A stretch of 54,776 nt of DNA from Candidatus Symbiothrix dinenymphae (GTDB taxonomy: Bacteria > Bacteroidota > Bacteroidia > Bacteroidales > Azobacteroidaceae): the NCBI GenBank assembly GCA_001417715.1, contig BBRT01000096.1, positions 1 to 54,776 of the forward strand, written 5' to 3'. Shown here piece by piece: positions 42,749 to 50,624 of this stretch. Every line of letters starts with the position of its first letter. Position 1 is the stretch's first letter. The notes under the pieces were generated by a model. That model was given only the letters and a program-made list of their open reading frames with translations, searched no databases and had not been told where the DNA came from. The translations under genes were made by a program, and so were the position numbers.

Positions 42749-42823
42749 GGCATTTTTCTAATACAAACCAAAGTATCGCGCAAAAATTTTAAAATTTTCC
42801 TTTTTTTTGAGGTTTCTTGCTTT

Positions 42824-44119
42824 TTACAAGCAGGGGACAACTGCCTCCAAACCATTGGCATGTGAGCCTTTGACCAACACAGCGCAATCGCTGATGGGGT
42901 TTTGCTGCACACAGGACAGCAAATCGGCGGTGGTGTCAAACACTTGCCAATCAGGGTTTAATGCCGCACATTCCGCGAAATCTTTACCCACCAGCAACAC
43001 TGCCATGCCCGAATCCCGTAGCCAATCAACAATTTTTTGATGCTCCTCGTGGCTGTACGCACCCAACTCTTTCATCTCGCCCAAAATCACCACTTTTTTT
43101 GCACCTTCGGCAAGTTTGAAATTTTCCAACGCTGCCAGCATACTGCTCGGATTGGCGTTGTAGGCATCCACAATCACGGTGTTGGTTTTCGTTTTCACTA
43201 TTTGCGACCGATTATTAGTGGGCTTGTAGGCGGCTATGGCGGCGTTAATGGCATCATCCGGCACATCAAAGCGGCTTGCCACGCAAATCGCAGCCAGCAC
43301 ATTTTCCAAATTGTAGGCACCGGCTAATTGCGTTTGGCAAATATGGGCAACTTCGCCGTGCTGCCACTCAAACTGCAAAGTCGGATTTACATCCGTAACA
43401 CGCCCGTGGATGTACGCTTCGGGAGCAGTACCATAATATATGGCAGACATATTTTTGTGATACCCCTGTAACGTGTGGTTGTCAATATTGGCAAAAACGG
43501 TTGCTTTTTTGCTTTTCAGGTAACTGTAAAGTTCCGTTTTCGTGCGAATAACACCCTCAAACGAGCCAAAACCTTCCAAATGCGCCTTGCCCACATTCGT
43601 AATCAGTCCGCAGTCGGGGGCAGCAATGGCACACAAGTCGCGAATTTCCCCCGGATGGTTGGCACCCATCTCAATCACGGCGAATCGGTCTCTGGGGGTC
43701 AGTCGCAGCAATGTCAGCGGCACTCCGATGTGGTTGTTCAGATTTCCTTTCGTGTAAAGGGTTGTGTACTTGGTGCTTAGTGCGGCAGCAATGAGTTCTT
43801 TAGTCGTTGTCTTGCCGTTTGTGCCGGTGATGGCGATGACGGTAGCCGACATCTGTTTGCGGTGGTAGCCTGCTAATTGCTGCAAAGTTTTCAGCGCATT
43901 GTCCACCTTGATAATATTGGGTGGGCAAAATGCACCCTCGTCAATGCGGTCTGCCACTGCACACGCCGCCCCTGCCCTAAGCACCTTCCGCACAAAGTCG
44001 TTGCCGTCAAACTTATCGCCTTTGAGGGCAAAAAAGATGGCACCCCTCGGGCAAGTGCGACTGTCGGTCGAAATCACGGGGTGCTGCCGAAAAATCCTGT
44101 AAAGTTGTTCAATATTCAT
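42824..44119 (-). CDS. murF: UDP-N-acetylmuramoyl-tripeptide-D-alanyl-D-alanine ligase (MurF)
   Basis: A 431-aa Mur ligase. The start is ATG 44119 (MNIEQLYRIF), 23 bases after a TACCTTTGC element; longer in-frame starts run through the promoter. N-terminal substrate domain with STDSRTCPRGAIFFALKG, P-loop TGTNGKTTTKE at 99-108, ENVLAAI and DAYNANPSSM, and a C-terminal ligase domain. It adds D-Ala-D-Ala to the peptidoglycan precursor. Confidence 0.96.
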   Translation of the reverse strand: MNIEQLYRIFRQHPVISTDSRTCPRGAIFFALKGDKFDGNDFVRKVLRAGAACAVADRIDEGAFCPPNIIKVDNALKTLQQLAGYHRKQMSATVIAITGTNGKTTTKELIAAALSTKYTTLYTKGNLNNHIGVPLTLLRLTPRDRFAVIEMGANHPGEIRDLCAIAAPDCGLITNVGKAHLEGFGSFEGVIRTKTELYSYLKSKKATVFANIDNHTLQGYHKNMSAIYYGTAPEAYIHGRVTDVNPTLQFEWQHGEVAHICQTQLAGAYNLENVLAAICVASRFDVPDDAINAAIAAYKPTNNRSQIVKTKTNTVIVDAYNANPSSMLAALENFKLAEGAKKVVILGEMKELGAYSHEEHQKIVDWLRDSGMAVLLVGKDFAECAALNPDWQVFDTTADLLSCVQQNPISDCAVLVKGSHANGLEAVVPCL

Positions 44120-44141
44120 CTGAATTGTTCTAAAATTGAGA

Positions 44142-44150
44142 GCAAAGGTA
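44142..44150 (-). promoter_or_regulatory. -7 promoter element for murF
   Basis: TACCTTTGC on the - strand, 22 bases before ATG 44119. Confidence 0.68.
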
Positions 44151-44223
44151 ATGATAATTTTCATATCTTCGCGCATTGATACATTGGAGCCCTGATTAGA
44201 AACTTGTACGGGGTTATCGAAAT

Positions 44224-44877
44224 TTAACTATTTTTCCATTTTGGTGGTATCGAATATGTTTTTTCGCCATTAGTCACGCAATCCGGCATGATGCTGTTTA
44301 CAAATTTGGGCTTATTGTTTTCCAAAAATACCACCTTGCCTTTGCGCGTATTCATATTTTTTCGCAATTCCACACTGATAATGGTGGGCGGAAAATAAAC
44401 TCTTATTTTTTTGTCGGGATAGTTTTTCTGAATAAATTCAATAGGCGGTAACAAATCGCTATCCCCGCTTACAAGTACCAAAACATCGGTTTTGTCTTGT
44501 ACACAATCGCCAATCATGCGAATTGCAATATTCACATCCGTTTTCTTTTCCTCAGGGCGGAGTATAGAATACTTGCATTGGGGGCATTTGATGCTCTTTT
44601 TCAAATATTTACCTAACACCAACTCAAATCGCTTTTCATTCAGCAATTCATTGGCATTCAAAAATGCTCCCTGTCTACGTTTTTTGTCAATACTTAACGA
44701 CACTGCCGTAAAGTAAATGACTTTTTCAAGGGTTTGGTCTTCACCCAAAAATTGGCTAAACAGTTTGCAAACGTCTATCCAATAAGCACTTCGCCATGTC
44801 TCATCGGCTCTCTTTTGGTTTCTCAATCCGTAATAGAAATTGAATCCATCTACATAAAACGTAACTCGTTCACTCAT
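44224..44877 (-). CDS. NYN-domain (PIN-like) putative ribonuclease
   Basis: A 217-aa LabA/DUF88-type protein. The acidic active-site positions of the NYN fold are present: Asp10 in FYVDGFNFYYG, EEKKTDVNIAIRM and VLVSGDSDLLP. A Cys pair (CPQC) lies in the middle. Members are metal-dependent ribonucleases, some in defence or RNA turnover; the target is unknown. Its leader holds a promoter at 44978 and, between promoter and gene, a terminator-like hairpin. Confidence 0.85.
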   Translation of the reverse strand: MSERVTFYVDGFNFYYGLRNQKRADETWRSAYWIDVCKLFSQFLGEDQTLEKVIYFTAVSLSIDKKRRQGAFLNANELLNEKRFELVLGKYLKKSIKCPQCKYSILRPEEKKTDVNIAIRMIGDCVQDKTDVLVLVSGDSDLLPPIEFIQKNYPDKKIRVYFPPTIISVELRKNMNTRKGKVVFLENNKPKFVNSIMPDCVTNGEKTYSIPPKWKNS

Positions 44878-44910
44878 AACACCTTATAGTTAAAAACACA
44901 TTATTCAACT

Positions 44911-44936
44911 AAAAAAAAGCCACTAAAAAGTGGCTT
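44911..44936 (-). terminator. Terminator-like hairpin in the NYN leader
   Basis: On the - strand AAGCCACT pairs with AGTGGCTT around a four-base loop and is followed by a run of T. It stands 34 bases before the NYN start. A second stem (CCATTC/GAATGG, 44941-44958) precedes it, so the two hairpins fill the leader. Transcripts from the promoter at 44978 should partly end here; it may also stop read-through from the IS30 element. Confidence 0.68.
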
Positions 44937-44977
44937 GGATCCATTCGCTAAAGAATGGAGGGACTTTTAAAAGTACC

Positions 44978-44986
44978 GCAAAGGTA
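44978..44986 (-). promoter_or_regulatory. -7 promoter element for the NYN gene or a short leader RNA
   Basis: TACCTTTGC on the - strand, inside a small palindrome (GTACC/GGTAC, 44973-44987). Confidence 0.6.
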
Positions 44987-45041
44987 CGACAAATTTTTGT
45001 AACTACCAAATTTTTTGCCATTTTTTTGAAAACGCAGATTC

Positions 45042-46095
45042 AACTTCTAAGTGCGACAAAATTTCTACAAAGATAGATAAAAAACTTCAGTTGGAGATTT
45101 AAAGCCGAGTTTTTCTCTGGGTCGGCTATTTATCTTGCTCTGTATCAGTTTAATATAATCATGAGAGTAGTCATCAAAATCAGTTCCTTTAGGAATATAT
45201 TGTCGAATTAATCCGTTAGTATTTTCATTCAGACCTCGCTCCCACGAGGAGTATGGGTGTGCAAAAAAGAAGTCCAGATCGAGTTTTTTAGCGATATATT
45301 CGTGTTCTGCGAACTCTGTCCCATTGTCGGCGGTGATGGAGTGGGTGTTTTTTTTGTAAGCCACCAGCAGTTTGTGGACAACTTTTGCCAACGGGAGAGC
45401 AGCTTTTCCTTCGGGCAATTTTTCCATCATCAAGAAGCTTGTGAGCCTTTCGGTGAGGGTAAGGATAGCCCCTTTGCCGTCTTTTCCGATAATCGTATCT
45501 ATTTCCCAGTCGCCCAAACGTTTGCGGAGATTGATGACATCCGGACGTTCATCGATGGAAATTTTATTTTTGATAACCACCTTTTTTCCACCACCAACGG
45601 GTCGCTTGCGATGTTTTCCTCTGTGGCGCAAATGTGTCCAAAGAGTGCCTCCAGCGGCTTTGTCGGCACGAACATGTTGATAAATGCGTTCGTGAGAAAC
45701 CATTGGAATCGCTTTTAATTTGCAATAGCCGACAATTTGTTCGGGCGACCATTGGTCTTCTTCGAGCCTTTTTTTTACTTGCCGCTCGACCGCCGCCGAA
45801 AACGTTCGCTTGCGGGTGTAGCGTTCTTTGCGTTCATCAGCCAACATTTGGGCATGGATAGGGGTATACTTGCGCGTGCCTTTATTGCGCTCAATCTCCC
45901 TGTAAACTGTACTGGCAGAGACATTTACAATCTCTGCAATCTTCTCTTTCGGGGTACCTGTTTGCAGTAATGCAAAAATTTCGTACCTTTGCTCCTTGAT
46001 TAGTTGTTTGTATTTCATACAACAAAAGTAAATAAATTAATCGAACAGGGAGAACTTTTCTCTCTGTTTTTTTACTTTTGTCGTTCTTAGAAGTT
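45042..46095 (-). mobile_element. IS30-family insertion sequence (1054 bp)
   Basis: The ends are imperfect 20-bp inverted repeats: AACTTCTAAGTGCGACAAAA at 45042-45061 and, on the other strand, AACTTCTAAGAACGACAAAA at 46095-46076 (two mismatches). The single transposase fills the interior. I do not see a clear target duplication. The copy looks intact. On its right is the truncated second copy of the two-gene module. Confidence 0.85.
45065..46018 (-). CDS. IS30-family transposase
   Basis: A 317-aa full-length DDE transposase. N-terminal helix-turn-helix (KEKIAEIVNVSASTVYREIE), catalytic Asp in GDWEIDTIIG, Asp in ITADNGTEF and Glu in ERGLNENTNGLIRQYIPKG. A TACTTTTG promoter-like element lies just before the start. 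No frameshift is seen, so it is probably active. Confidence 0.96.
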   Translation of the reverse strand: MKYKQLIKEQRYEIFALLQTGTPKEKIAEIVNVSASTVYREIERNKGTRKYTPIHAQMLADERKERYTRKRTFSAAVERQVKKRLEEDQWSPEQIVGYCKLKAIPMVSHERIYQHVRADKAAGGTLWTHLRHRGKHRKRPVGGGKKVVIKNKISIDERPDVINLRKRLGDWEIDTIIGKDGKGAILTLTERLTSFLMMEKLPEGKAALPLAKVVHKLLVAYKKNTHSITADNGTEFAEHEYIAKKLDLDFFFAHPYSSWERGLNENTNGLIRQYIPKGTDFDDYSHDYIKLIQSKINSRPREKLGFKSPTEVFYLSL

Positions 46096-46161
46096 CTGTT
46101 CGCGACCTCTTTATTTACGAGCAAAATCTAGGTTGCTCGTAATAGCGATTTTTCGCAGTTA

Positions 46162-46269
46162 CTAATTGAACTTACCAAATATTTTTTGCCGGGTGTCAAG
46201 CCCAATGCGTCCGATTGCGATTTTGTCCACAATCTGGGCTATCCTATCTACTAAGCCAATCTTTTCCAT
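46162..46269 (-). pseudogene. Truncated duplicate of the 185-aa protein gene
   Basis: From ATG 46269 the frame reads MEKIGLVDRIAQIVDKIAIG and continues RIGLDT, closely matching the first 25 residues of the gene at 47142, then turns into unrelated codons and stops at TAG 46162. It overlaps the small gene upstream by 26 bases, exactly as the full copy does. The rest of the gene is missing; the IS30 element begins 67 bases further on, so loss at insertion or later deletion is likely. Confidence 0.8.
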
Positions 46270-46471
46270 ATTCCGCTTCCGCTTCTGAAAGGTTATACCC
46301 CTGTTGCAACAAAGCTTCTACGCCCATCATCTCCTTCCACCATTTTGCCAAATAAGGGGCTAACGGGATTTGTTTCCAAACCCGCTTTGCTTCCTCCGGA
46401 TGCCCTGCATCTTCCAATTCAAAACTTCTCATCCCGATGGCGAGTTTTTCTTTTAATGTCATTGTTTTCAT
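46244..46471 (-). CDS. Small conserved protein, duplicate copy
   Basis: A 75-aa protein (MKTMTLKEKLAIGMRSFELE) that is a paralogue of the 76-aa product at 47117-47347; both share GHPEEA, a proline-rich turn and a C-terminal NLSEAEAEYGKDWL-type tail. All-helical, no known family recognised. It is the second copy of a tandemly duplicated module; its partner gene is now truncated. Confidence 0.65.
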   Translation of the reverse strand: MKTMTLKEKLAIGMRSFELEDAGHPEEAKRVWKQIPLAPYLAKWWKEMMGVEALLQQGYNLSEAEAEYGKDWLSR

Positions 46472-46494
46472 ACATTTTTTTATTTAAATTTTTC

Positions 46495-46503
46495 GCAAAG
46501 ATA
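46495..46503 (-). promoter_or_regulatory. -7 promoter element, second module copy
   Basis: TATCTTTGC on the - strand, 24 bases before the start. The flanking bases closely match those at 47371, so the promoter was duplicated with the genes. Confidence 0.6.
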
Positions 46504-46584
46504 CCGCTAATTTTTGGATTGGCGATGTCCCGATGTACGCGGCTAAATCTTTTTTAGCCATAAAACCATGTACATAGAGTTATC

Positions 46585-47142
46585 TCACCCCAACGCAATC
46601 TGCTGCAATTCCCAATAAACATCCTGCATGGCAACCATATCTTTTGCACGTTGGACATAGACATCTCGCTCAATACCGTTGATGCCGGGAGTCTTGAGGG
46701 AGTTGCGCAGGCGGGCAGTGGCAGCAAGGCAGGCTATGTGAAACGCATCTTTGGGCATTCCCTTGTGGCGATATTTTGGATTGCGAGGATAGGATTTTTC
46801 AACCCCTTTATAAATTACGGCATCTTGTACCACCTCATAAGCACGGAGAGCATCATTAAAAGCCTCAATACCCGCCGTCATACTGCTAATTACGTCCTTT
46901 TCGGTAGAATTGCAATACCGCAGTTCTTCGGTGAGATAGGCATGTTCCGCAAGTAGTACAGACTCAACATCATTGCCAACGCTGGCATGCACCTCCCTAA
47001 AAACAGCCAATGCCTCCAACAAACCTCTTTTGAAAAAAACATGCCCGTCAACTTCGCCTCCATCGGTGTCAAGCCCAATGCGTCCGATTGCGATTTTTTC
47101 CACACTAAGAGATATTCTAGTTCCTAAGCCAATCTTCTCCAT
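46585..47142 (-). CDS. 185-aa helical protein of unknown function, full copy of the duplicated module
   Basis: A 185-aa protein, mainly alpha-helical, opening MEKIGLGTRISLSVEKIAIG. Near the C-terminus is KGMPKDAFHIACLAATARLR followed by NSLKTPGING and a final amphipathic helix. I do not recognise a named family. It starts inside the 76-aa gene (26-base overlap), so the two are translationally coupled; this suggests a two-component system, possibly toxin-antitoxin-like, but no catalytic motif is apparent. Confidence 0.65.
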   Translation of the reverse strand: MEKIGLGTRISLSVEKIAIGRIGLDTDGGEVDGHVFFKRGLLEALAVFREVHASVGNDVESVLLAEHAYLTEELRYCNSTEKDVISSMTAGIEAFNDALRAYEVVQDAVIYKGVEKSYPRNPKYRHKGMPKDAFHIACLAATARLRNSLKTPGINGIERDVYVQRAKDMVAMQDVYWELQQIALG

Positions 47143-47347
47143 ATTCCGTCTCCGCTTCTGAAAGGTTAAAACCCATTTGTAGCAAGGTTTCTACGCCCAA
47201 CATCTCTTTGCACCATTTCGCCATGTGGGGTGACAAGGGGATGTTTTCTTTCCACAATCGAGTCGCTTCTTCCGGATGTCCGGCATCTTCCAATGCAAAA
47301 CATTTCATCCCGATGGCGAGTTTTTCTTTTATTGTCATTGCTGCCAT
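47117..47347 (-). CDS. Small conserved protein, first gene of the duplicated module
   Basis: A 76-aa helical protein (MAAMTIKEKLAIGMKCFALE) similar to the product at 46244-46471. It overlaps the 185-aa gene by 26 bases. Its small size and coupling to a larger gene resemble an antitoxin or chaperone partner, which is inference. Confidence 0.65.
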   Translation of the reverse strand: MAAMTIKEKLAIGMKCFALEDAGHPEEATRLWKENIPLSPHMAKWCKEMLGVETLLQMGFNLSEAETEYGEDWLRN

Positions 47348-47370
47348 ATATTTTTTTTATTAAATTTTTC

Positions 47371-47379
47371 GCAAAGATA
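47371..47379 (-). promoter_or_regulatory. -7 promoter element, first module copy
   Basis: TATCTTTGC on the - strand, 24 bases before the start at 47347, in the same context as 46495. Confidence 0.6.
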
Positions 47380-47417
47380 CGGCTAATTTTTGAATTGGCA
47401 ATCTCGGAATTTTTATG

Positions 47418-47425
47418 TAATTTTG
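47418..47425 (+). promoter_or_regulatory. -7 promoter-like element for xseB-ispD
   Basis: TAATTTTG matches TAnnTTTG, 28 bases before the xseB start codon. Confidence 0.5.
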
Positions 47426-47453
47426 CCCGTCAAAAAAAAAGAAACAAGAAGAT

Positions 47454-47651
47454 ATGGAACTTGAAAAAATGGCGTATAAAGACGCATTCAAACGTTTGCA
47501 GGACATTCAACGGCTGATTGAAGAAAATAAATTGGATGTGGACGAGTTGAGCACGGTGCTGAAAGAAGCCACCGCGCTACTGAAAGTGTGCAAAGACAAA
47601 CTTTTTGTCGTGAGCGAGGAAACGAAAAAGATTTTGGAAGGGCTGTCATGA
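47454..47651 (+). CDS. xseB: Exodeoxyribonuclease VII small subunit
   Basis: A 65-aa protein with the XseB two-helix pattern: YKDAFKRLQDIQRLIEENKL, DVDELSTVLKEATALLKVCK, and ending KKILEGLS. It forms exonuclease VII with XseA, which is not in the window. The stop TGA overlaps the ispD ATG. Confidence 0.92.
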   Translation: MELEKMAYKDAFKRLQDIQRLIEENKLDVDELSTVLKEATALLKVCKDKLFVVSEETKKILEGLS

Positions 47652-48418
47652 ATCAGTTAGCAGTTACCAGTGAGCAGTTACCAGTTACCGGTGAGCAGTT
47701 ATTGGTTGGTCATTTTCAGAAGGTGGCTATTATTGTGGCTGGGGGTAGTGGGGTGCGGATGGGGGCGGATGTTCCCAAGCAGTTTTTGTTGCTTGCCGGG
47801 CGACCCGTTTTGATGCACACGATTGAGGTTTTTCATCGCTATGATGCGGATATGAAACTTATTTTGGTGTTGCCTGCTTCGCAGTTGGGGTATTGGGAGG
47901 AGTTGTGTGTGGAGCATCAGTTTTCCATTCCTTTGACGTTGGTTGCCGGGGGTGAGTCTCGTTTTATGTCGGTGAGACATGGGTTGGAGGAGGTGCTTCG
48001 GCAGGCTCCACCGCCGTTGCTGTCGGATGTTTTGGTGGCTGTTCACGATGGTGCTCGTCCGCTGGTTAGCACTGATATTATTGCGTCTGTTTTTGAGGCT
48101 GCTGCCACGCACGATGCGGCATATCCTGCTGTGAATGTGGTGGATACGTTGCGAAAAATTACTTTGGAGGGGAATGTGCGGGATGTGGAGCGGGAGCAAT
48201 TTCGGCTGGTGCAAACCCCGCAGGTATTTCACGCGCCGGTGTTGCTGGAGGCATACACCGATGCGCCGGATTCGCCTCATTATACCGATGATGTGTCGGT
48301 GGTTACGGTCAAATTGGAATGCAACCCGCACATCGTGGCAGGCAGCAAAGAGAATATCAAGATAACAACTCCGGAAGATTTGATGCTGGCAGAGGCAATT
48401 CTGAAATGCAGGAAATGA
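47648..48418 (+). CDS. ispD: 2-C-methyl-D-erythritol 4-phosphate cytidylyltransferase (IspD) with repeat-derived N-terminal extension
   Basis: A 256-aa enzyme. The start is ATG 47648, overlapping the xseB stop. The first 20-odd residues (NQLAVTSEQLPVTGEQLLVG) are the translation of a CAGTTAC-type heptamer run; the real IspD fold begins about residue 24 (FQKVAIIVAGGSGVRMG at 23-39). PKQFLLLAGRP, HDGARP, QTPQVF and ENIKITTPEDL are the family motifs. It makes CDP-methylerythritol in the MEP isoprenoid pathway. The normal length is about 225-235 aa, so the extension is an addition. Confidence 0.94.
   Translation: MNQLAVTSEQLPVTGEQLLVGHFQKVAIIVAGGSGVRMGADVPKQFLLLAGRPVLMHTIEVFHRYDADMKLILVLPASQLGYWEELCVEHQFSIPLTLVAGGESRFMSVRHGLEEVLRQAPPPLLSDVLVAVHDGARPLVSTDIIASVFEAAATHDAAYPAVNVVDTLRKITLEGNVRDVEREQFRLVQTPQVFHAPVLLEAYTDAPDSPHYTDDVSVVTVKLECNPHIVAGSKENIKITTPEDLMLAEAILKCRK
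47654..47702. repeat. CAGTTAC heptamer repeat, copy C (7 units, 5' end of ispD)
   Basis: Units CAGTTAG, CAGTTAC, CAGTGAG, CAGTTAC, CAGTTAC, CGGTGAG and CAGTTAT directly after the ispD start codon, in frame. Confidence 0.78.
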
Positions 48419-48430
48419 CTGCTTTCTCGT

Positions 48431-49030
48431 CTAAAAAAGTATTTTTTCCGGTATTTCAACTCCCAATATCGAAAAAAGGTCTTGGACATCATTCTGCGAC
48501 ACACCGGCATCTTTGGCGGTCTGCAATACTTCCTCACACGTTGGCGTTGTGTTAAGGTATTTGCGGCTGAAATAATCGCATTTTATGTAGGATAGGAAAT
48601 AGTAGTAAATACCCTTTGGCTCTATCATCAAGGCGGCATTCAGATACTCTACTATTTTGTCTATATCCGCACGCTGCGCTACAAATGCTTTTTGCCCTCG
48701 CAAAAGACTGACTGCGGCATAAAAGAATGTTTCCGAATTATCGAAATTATCTTCAATGGCTCTCTCAAACGCAGGAATTGCCTTATCGTATAATTTCAAT
48801 TTCAGGTAGCACATCGCGATGGATGTATTCAATTCCTGATTATCGGGGTTGTCAGCCAATGCCTTTCGGTAGGCACCCGCGTATTTGTTTACTTCGAGTA
48901 GCGGCATACTGAAAACGCTGTTAAATGATGATATAACAATCGGATTTTTGCAGTATTCACACTGCTTCCGGCTTGTTGAAACTTGTGCGCCACAGCTGGG
49001 GCAAGCTAAATCAATTATTTGTTGCGACAT
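48431..49030 (-). CDS. Zinc-ribbon and TPR-repeat protein
   Basis: A 199-aa protein. The N-terminus has a zinc ribbon with two Cys pairs, CPSC and CEYC (about 10-26), followed by tetratricopeptide-like helices (GAYRKALADNPDNQELNTSI; LKLYDKAIPAFERAIEDNF). No membrane segment. It lies 26 bases after the coiled-coil membrane protein gene and probably forms an operon with it. Function unknown; it may pair with the SPFH/GYF_2 protein now about 4 kb away, see 53238. Confidence 0.75.
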   Translation of the reverse strand: MSQQIIDLACPSCGAQVSTSRKQCEYCKNPIVISSFNSVFSMPLLEVNKYAGAYRKALADNPDNQELNTSIAMCYLKLKLYDKAIPAFERAIEDNFDNSETFFYAAVSLLRGQKAFVAQRADIDKIVEYLNAALMIEPKGIYYYFLSYIKCDYFSRKYLNTTPTCEEVLQTAKDAGVSQNDVQDLFSILGVEIPEKILF

Positions 49031-49056
49031 ATTTTTTATTTTTTAATCGTTTTTAA

Positions 49057-49782
49057 TTATTTCCGTGTCATATTCTTCAACATATCCAATTCTTCAATCG
49101 AATTGTTTACAAAGCGTTGCATTGTTCTCTCTAACTCCATTAGTTTATCTCCGCTTGCCGCTTCTGTTTCCTCTATAAGTGCCTCGCATTCATCAAAAAT
49201 GGCATTTAACTGAGCACACGCCGCTTCACTCGTAAATATATTTGGTGTGAGAAAACTGATTTTGCTTTTTAATTTGTCAAGCATTGTGCGATTGTTTGAC
49301 TCTGTCCGGTAGGATATGCCTTTTTCTGCACAAAGTTTTTCATAACGGGAAGCATATTTGCTTATCTTTTGTGCATAAAAATCTAATGTGTGGCGTTGGT
49401 CATTCAATTGATCGATTGTTTCTTTGTAATTGCTGTCGGTTTGCGCCGTGAGCACGGATATGATTATCCAAAACAACGTGAGCACCATAAGCCCTGCAAT
49501 ATACGTTTTCATTGCAACAATACCCGACAACCCCAAAGAGTAGACCAGCATCCACCCACAACCAACAATGACGTAATACATGGCATATATTCCGAAAACG
49601 GCATAAAACGGTGTGGAAAAACTCTTTATCTTACTATACATCAGATTGATATAGCCGAAAAAGATTGCTTCAAGAAAAATTGTGTACCCTAAATTGAGGT
49701 AAAACAAAGTCGTTGTTTCTTCCGGACGAAACATGAAAAACAGACTTGCAGTTATCACTATTACAACTGCCGGAAGTATCAC
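49057..49782 (-). CDS. Membrane protein with C-terminal coiled coil, lacking its first ~11 codons
   Basis: A 241-aa open frame using GTG 49782. Three or four membrane segments (about 1-16, 24-45, 55-75, 85-108) precede a long helical region (about 120-240). The first 64 residues are encoded by the 193-bp repeat at 49587-49779 and are identical to residues 12-75 of the gene at 54438. That copy shows the intact N-terminus (MSNKKINIVAN), which is missing here because the sequence changes to a piece of rpmF exactly at the repeat end. No promoter is visible upstream, so it may be silent in this arrangement. Confidence 0.7.
   Translation of the reverse strand: MILPAVVIVITASLFFMFRPEETTTLFYLNLGYTIFLEAIFFGYINLMYSKIKSFSTPFYAVFGIYAMYYVIVGCGWMLVYSLGLSGIVAMKTYIAGLMVLTLFWIIISVLTAQTDSNYKETIDQLNDQRHTLDFYAQKISKYASRYEKLCAEKGISYRTESNNRTMLDKLKSKISFLTPNIFTSEAACAQLNAIFDECEALIEETEAASGDKLMELERTMQRFVNNSIEELDMLKNMTRK
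49587..49779. repeat. 193-bp inverted repeat, left copy
   Basis: Reverse complement of 54474-54666 over 193 bases with no mismatch. It covers the membrane N-terminus of the coiled-coil protein gene. Confidence 0.92.
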
Positions 49783-50624
49783 TTGACCAAACGACCGGCG
49801 AATATCATTTGTACCATCGCGCGCATTGGCATGAGGGCAAATTGTTTTTCAAGGGCGAAAAAATTGACAAAGCATCATCCTTTTCAAGTGTGGCGTTCTT
49901 AGACCGCTTCGGTGCGATTGGGGATTTTATGAATTTGGAAATCAAGATGATACTGCGCTCCAAACGCTTAAAACAACAAGCATTTGCCGGCATTTTTTTC
50001 GTTGTGTACTTTTTTGCAATACTCTACATAGATATGTTCCATGCAATGCGGACAGGTCTTGGAAATTACAATACGTATTTCTTTGGAATCATGACGATTG
50101 GCATATTTGGAATAACGATGGGGCAATTTATCTTCACGGCGGAATCGTCTTTCTTCGATGGTTTAATGTCGCGCAAAATATCCATGTATGAACTGCTCAG
50201 AAGCAAATATCTGTTGTATTCCGTTTATTCACTGTTGGTTACACTTTTACTGCTGATACCTGTGTGGCATGGAAAATTGAGTTTGCTATCGCTGGTATCA
50301 TTCTTCTTTTATGTGGTGGGACCCATTTATTTTATGAGTTTTCAAAATGCCGTCTATAATAAAAGCCATTTCGACCTGTTCGACAAGGGCACGCAAAATT
50401 GGAAAGGGCAGTCGGGCACTACGATGGTTCTCTCAATGGTTACCATGTTTGTGCCGATTATACTCGTCTCAATCGTTAACGGGATATTCGGCGGAACCAC
50501 CGCGTGCGTGTTTATGCTGATTGTGGGGATGGCATTTACATTCACGTCAAAGTATTGGTTAAGAAACATTTACAAACGCTTTGAGAAGCGCAAATATATA
50601 AATATGGAGGGATTTAGGTCATGA
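49746..50624 (+). CDS. 5'-truncated ABC-2-type permease fused to an rpmF fragment
   Basis: An open frame of 292 aa. Residues 1-12 come from antisense of the neighbouring gene, about 13-37 from the rpmF fragment, and from about residue 45 ([20 protein letters not shown]) it resembles the second half of DUF5687-type Bacteroidota ABC permeases (usually about 480 aa). Five or six membrane segments follow. The N-terminal half is missing. ATG 49929 ([10 protein letters not shown]) is a possible start giving 231 aa. It overlaps the ATPase gene by four bases (ATGA), so the original pair is clear; whether the remnant works is doubtful. Confidence 0.65.
   Translation: MQLSLLQLPEVSLDQTTGEYHLYHRAHWHEGKLFFKGEKIDKASSFSSVAFLDRFGAIGDFMNLEIKMILRSKRLKQQAFAGIFFVVYFFAILYIDMFHAMRTGLGNYNTYFFGIMTIGIFGITMGQFIFTAESSFFDGLMSRKISMYELLRSKYLLYSVYSLLVTLLLLIPVWHGKLSLLSLVSFFFYVVGPIYFMSFQNAVYNKSHFDLFDKGTQNWKGQSGTTMVLSMVTMFVPIILVSIVNGIFGGTTACVFMLIVGMAFTFTSKYWLRNIYKRFEKRKYINMEGFRS
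49785..49856 (+). pseudogene. Duplicated 3' fragment of rpmF
   Basis: 72 bases identical except one to the 3' half of rpmF (41983-42054, opposite strand), coding [20 protein letters not shown]. It is five bases from the end of the inverted repeat and runs in frame into the permease remnant. It has no start or N-terminal half. Confidence 0.85.

Noticed and set aside
45042..47379. Composite transposon carrying the duplicated module
   Set aside because: Only one IS30 copy is visible and no second inverted-repeat end is found on the far side of the module.
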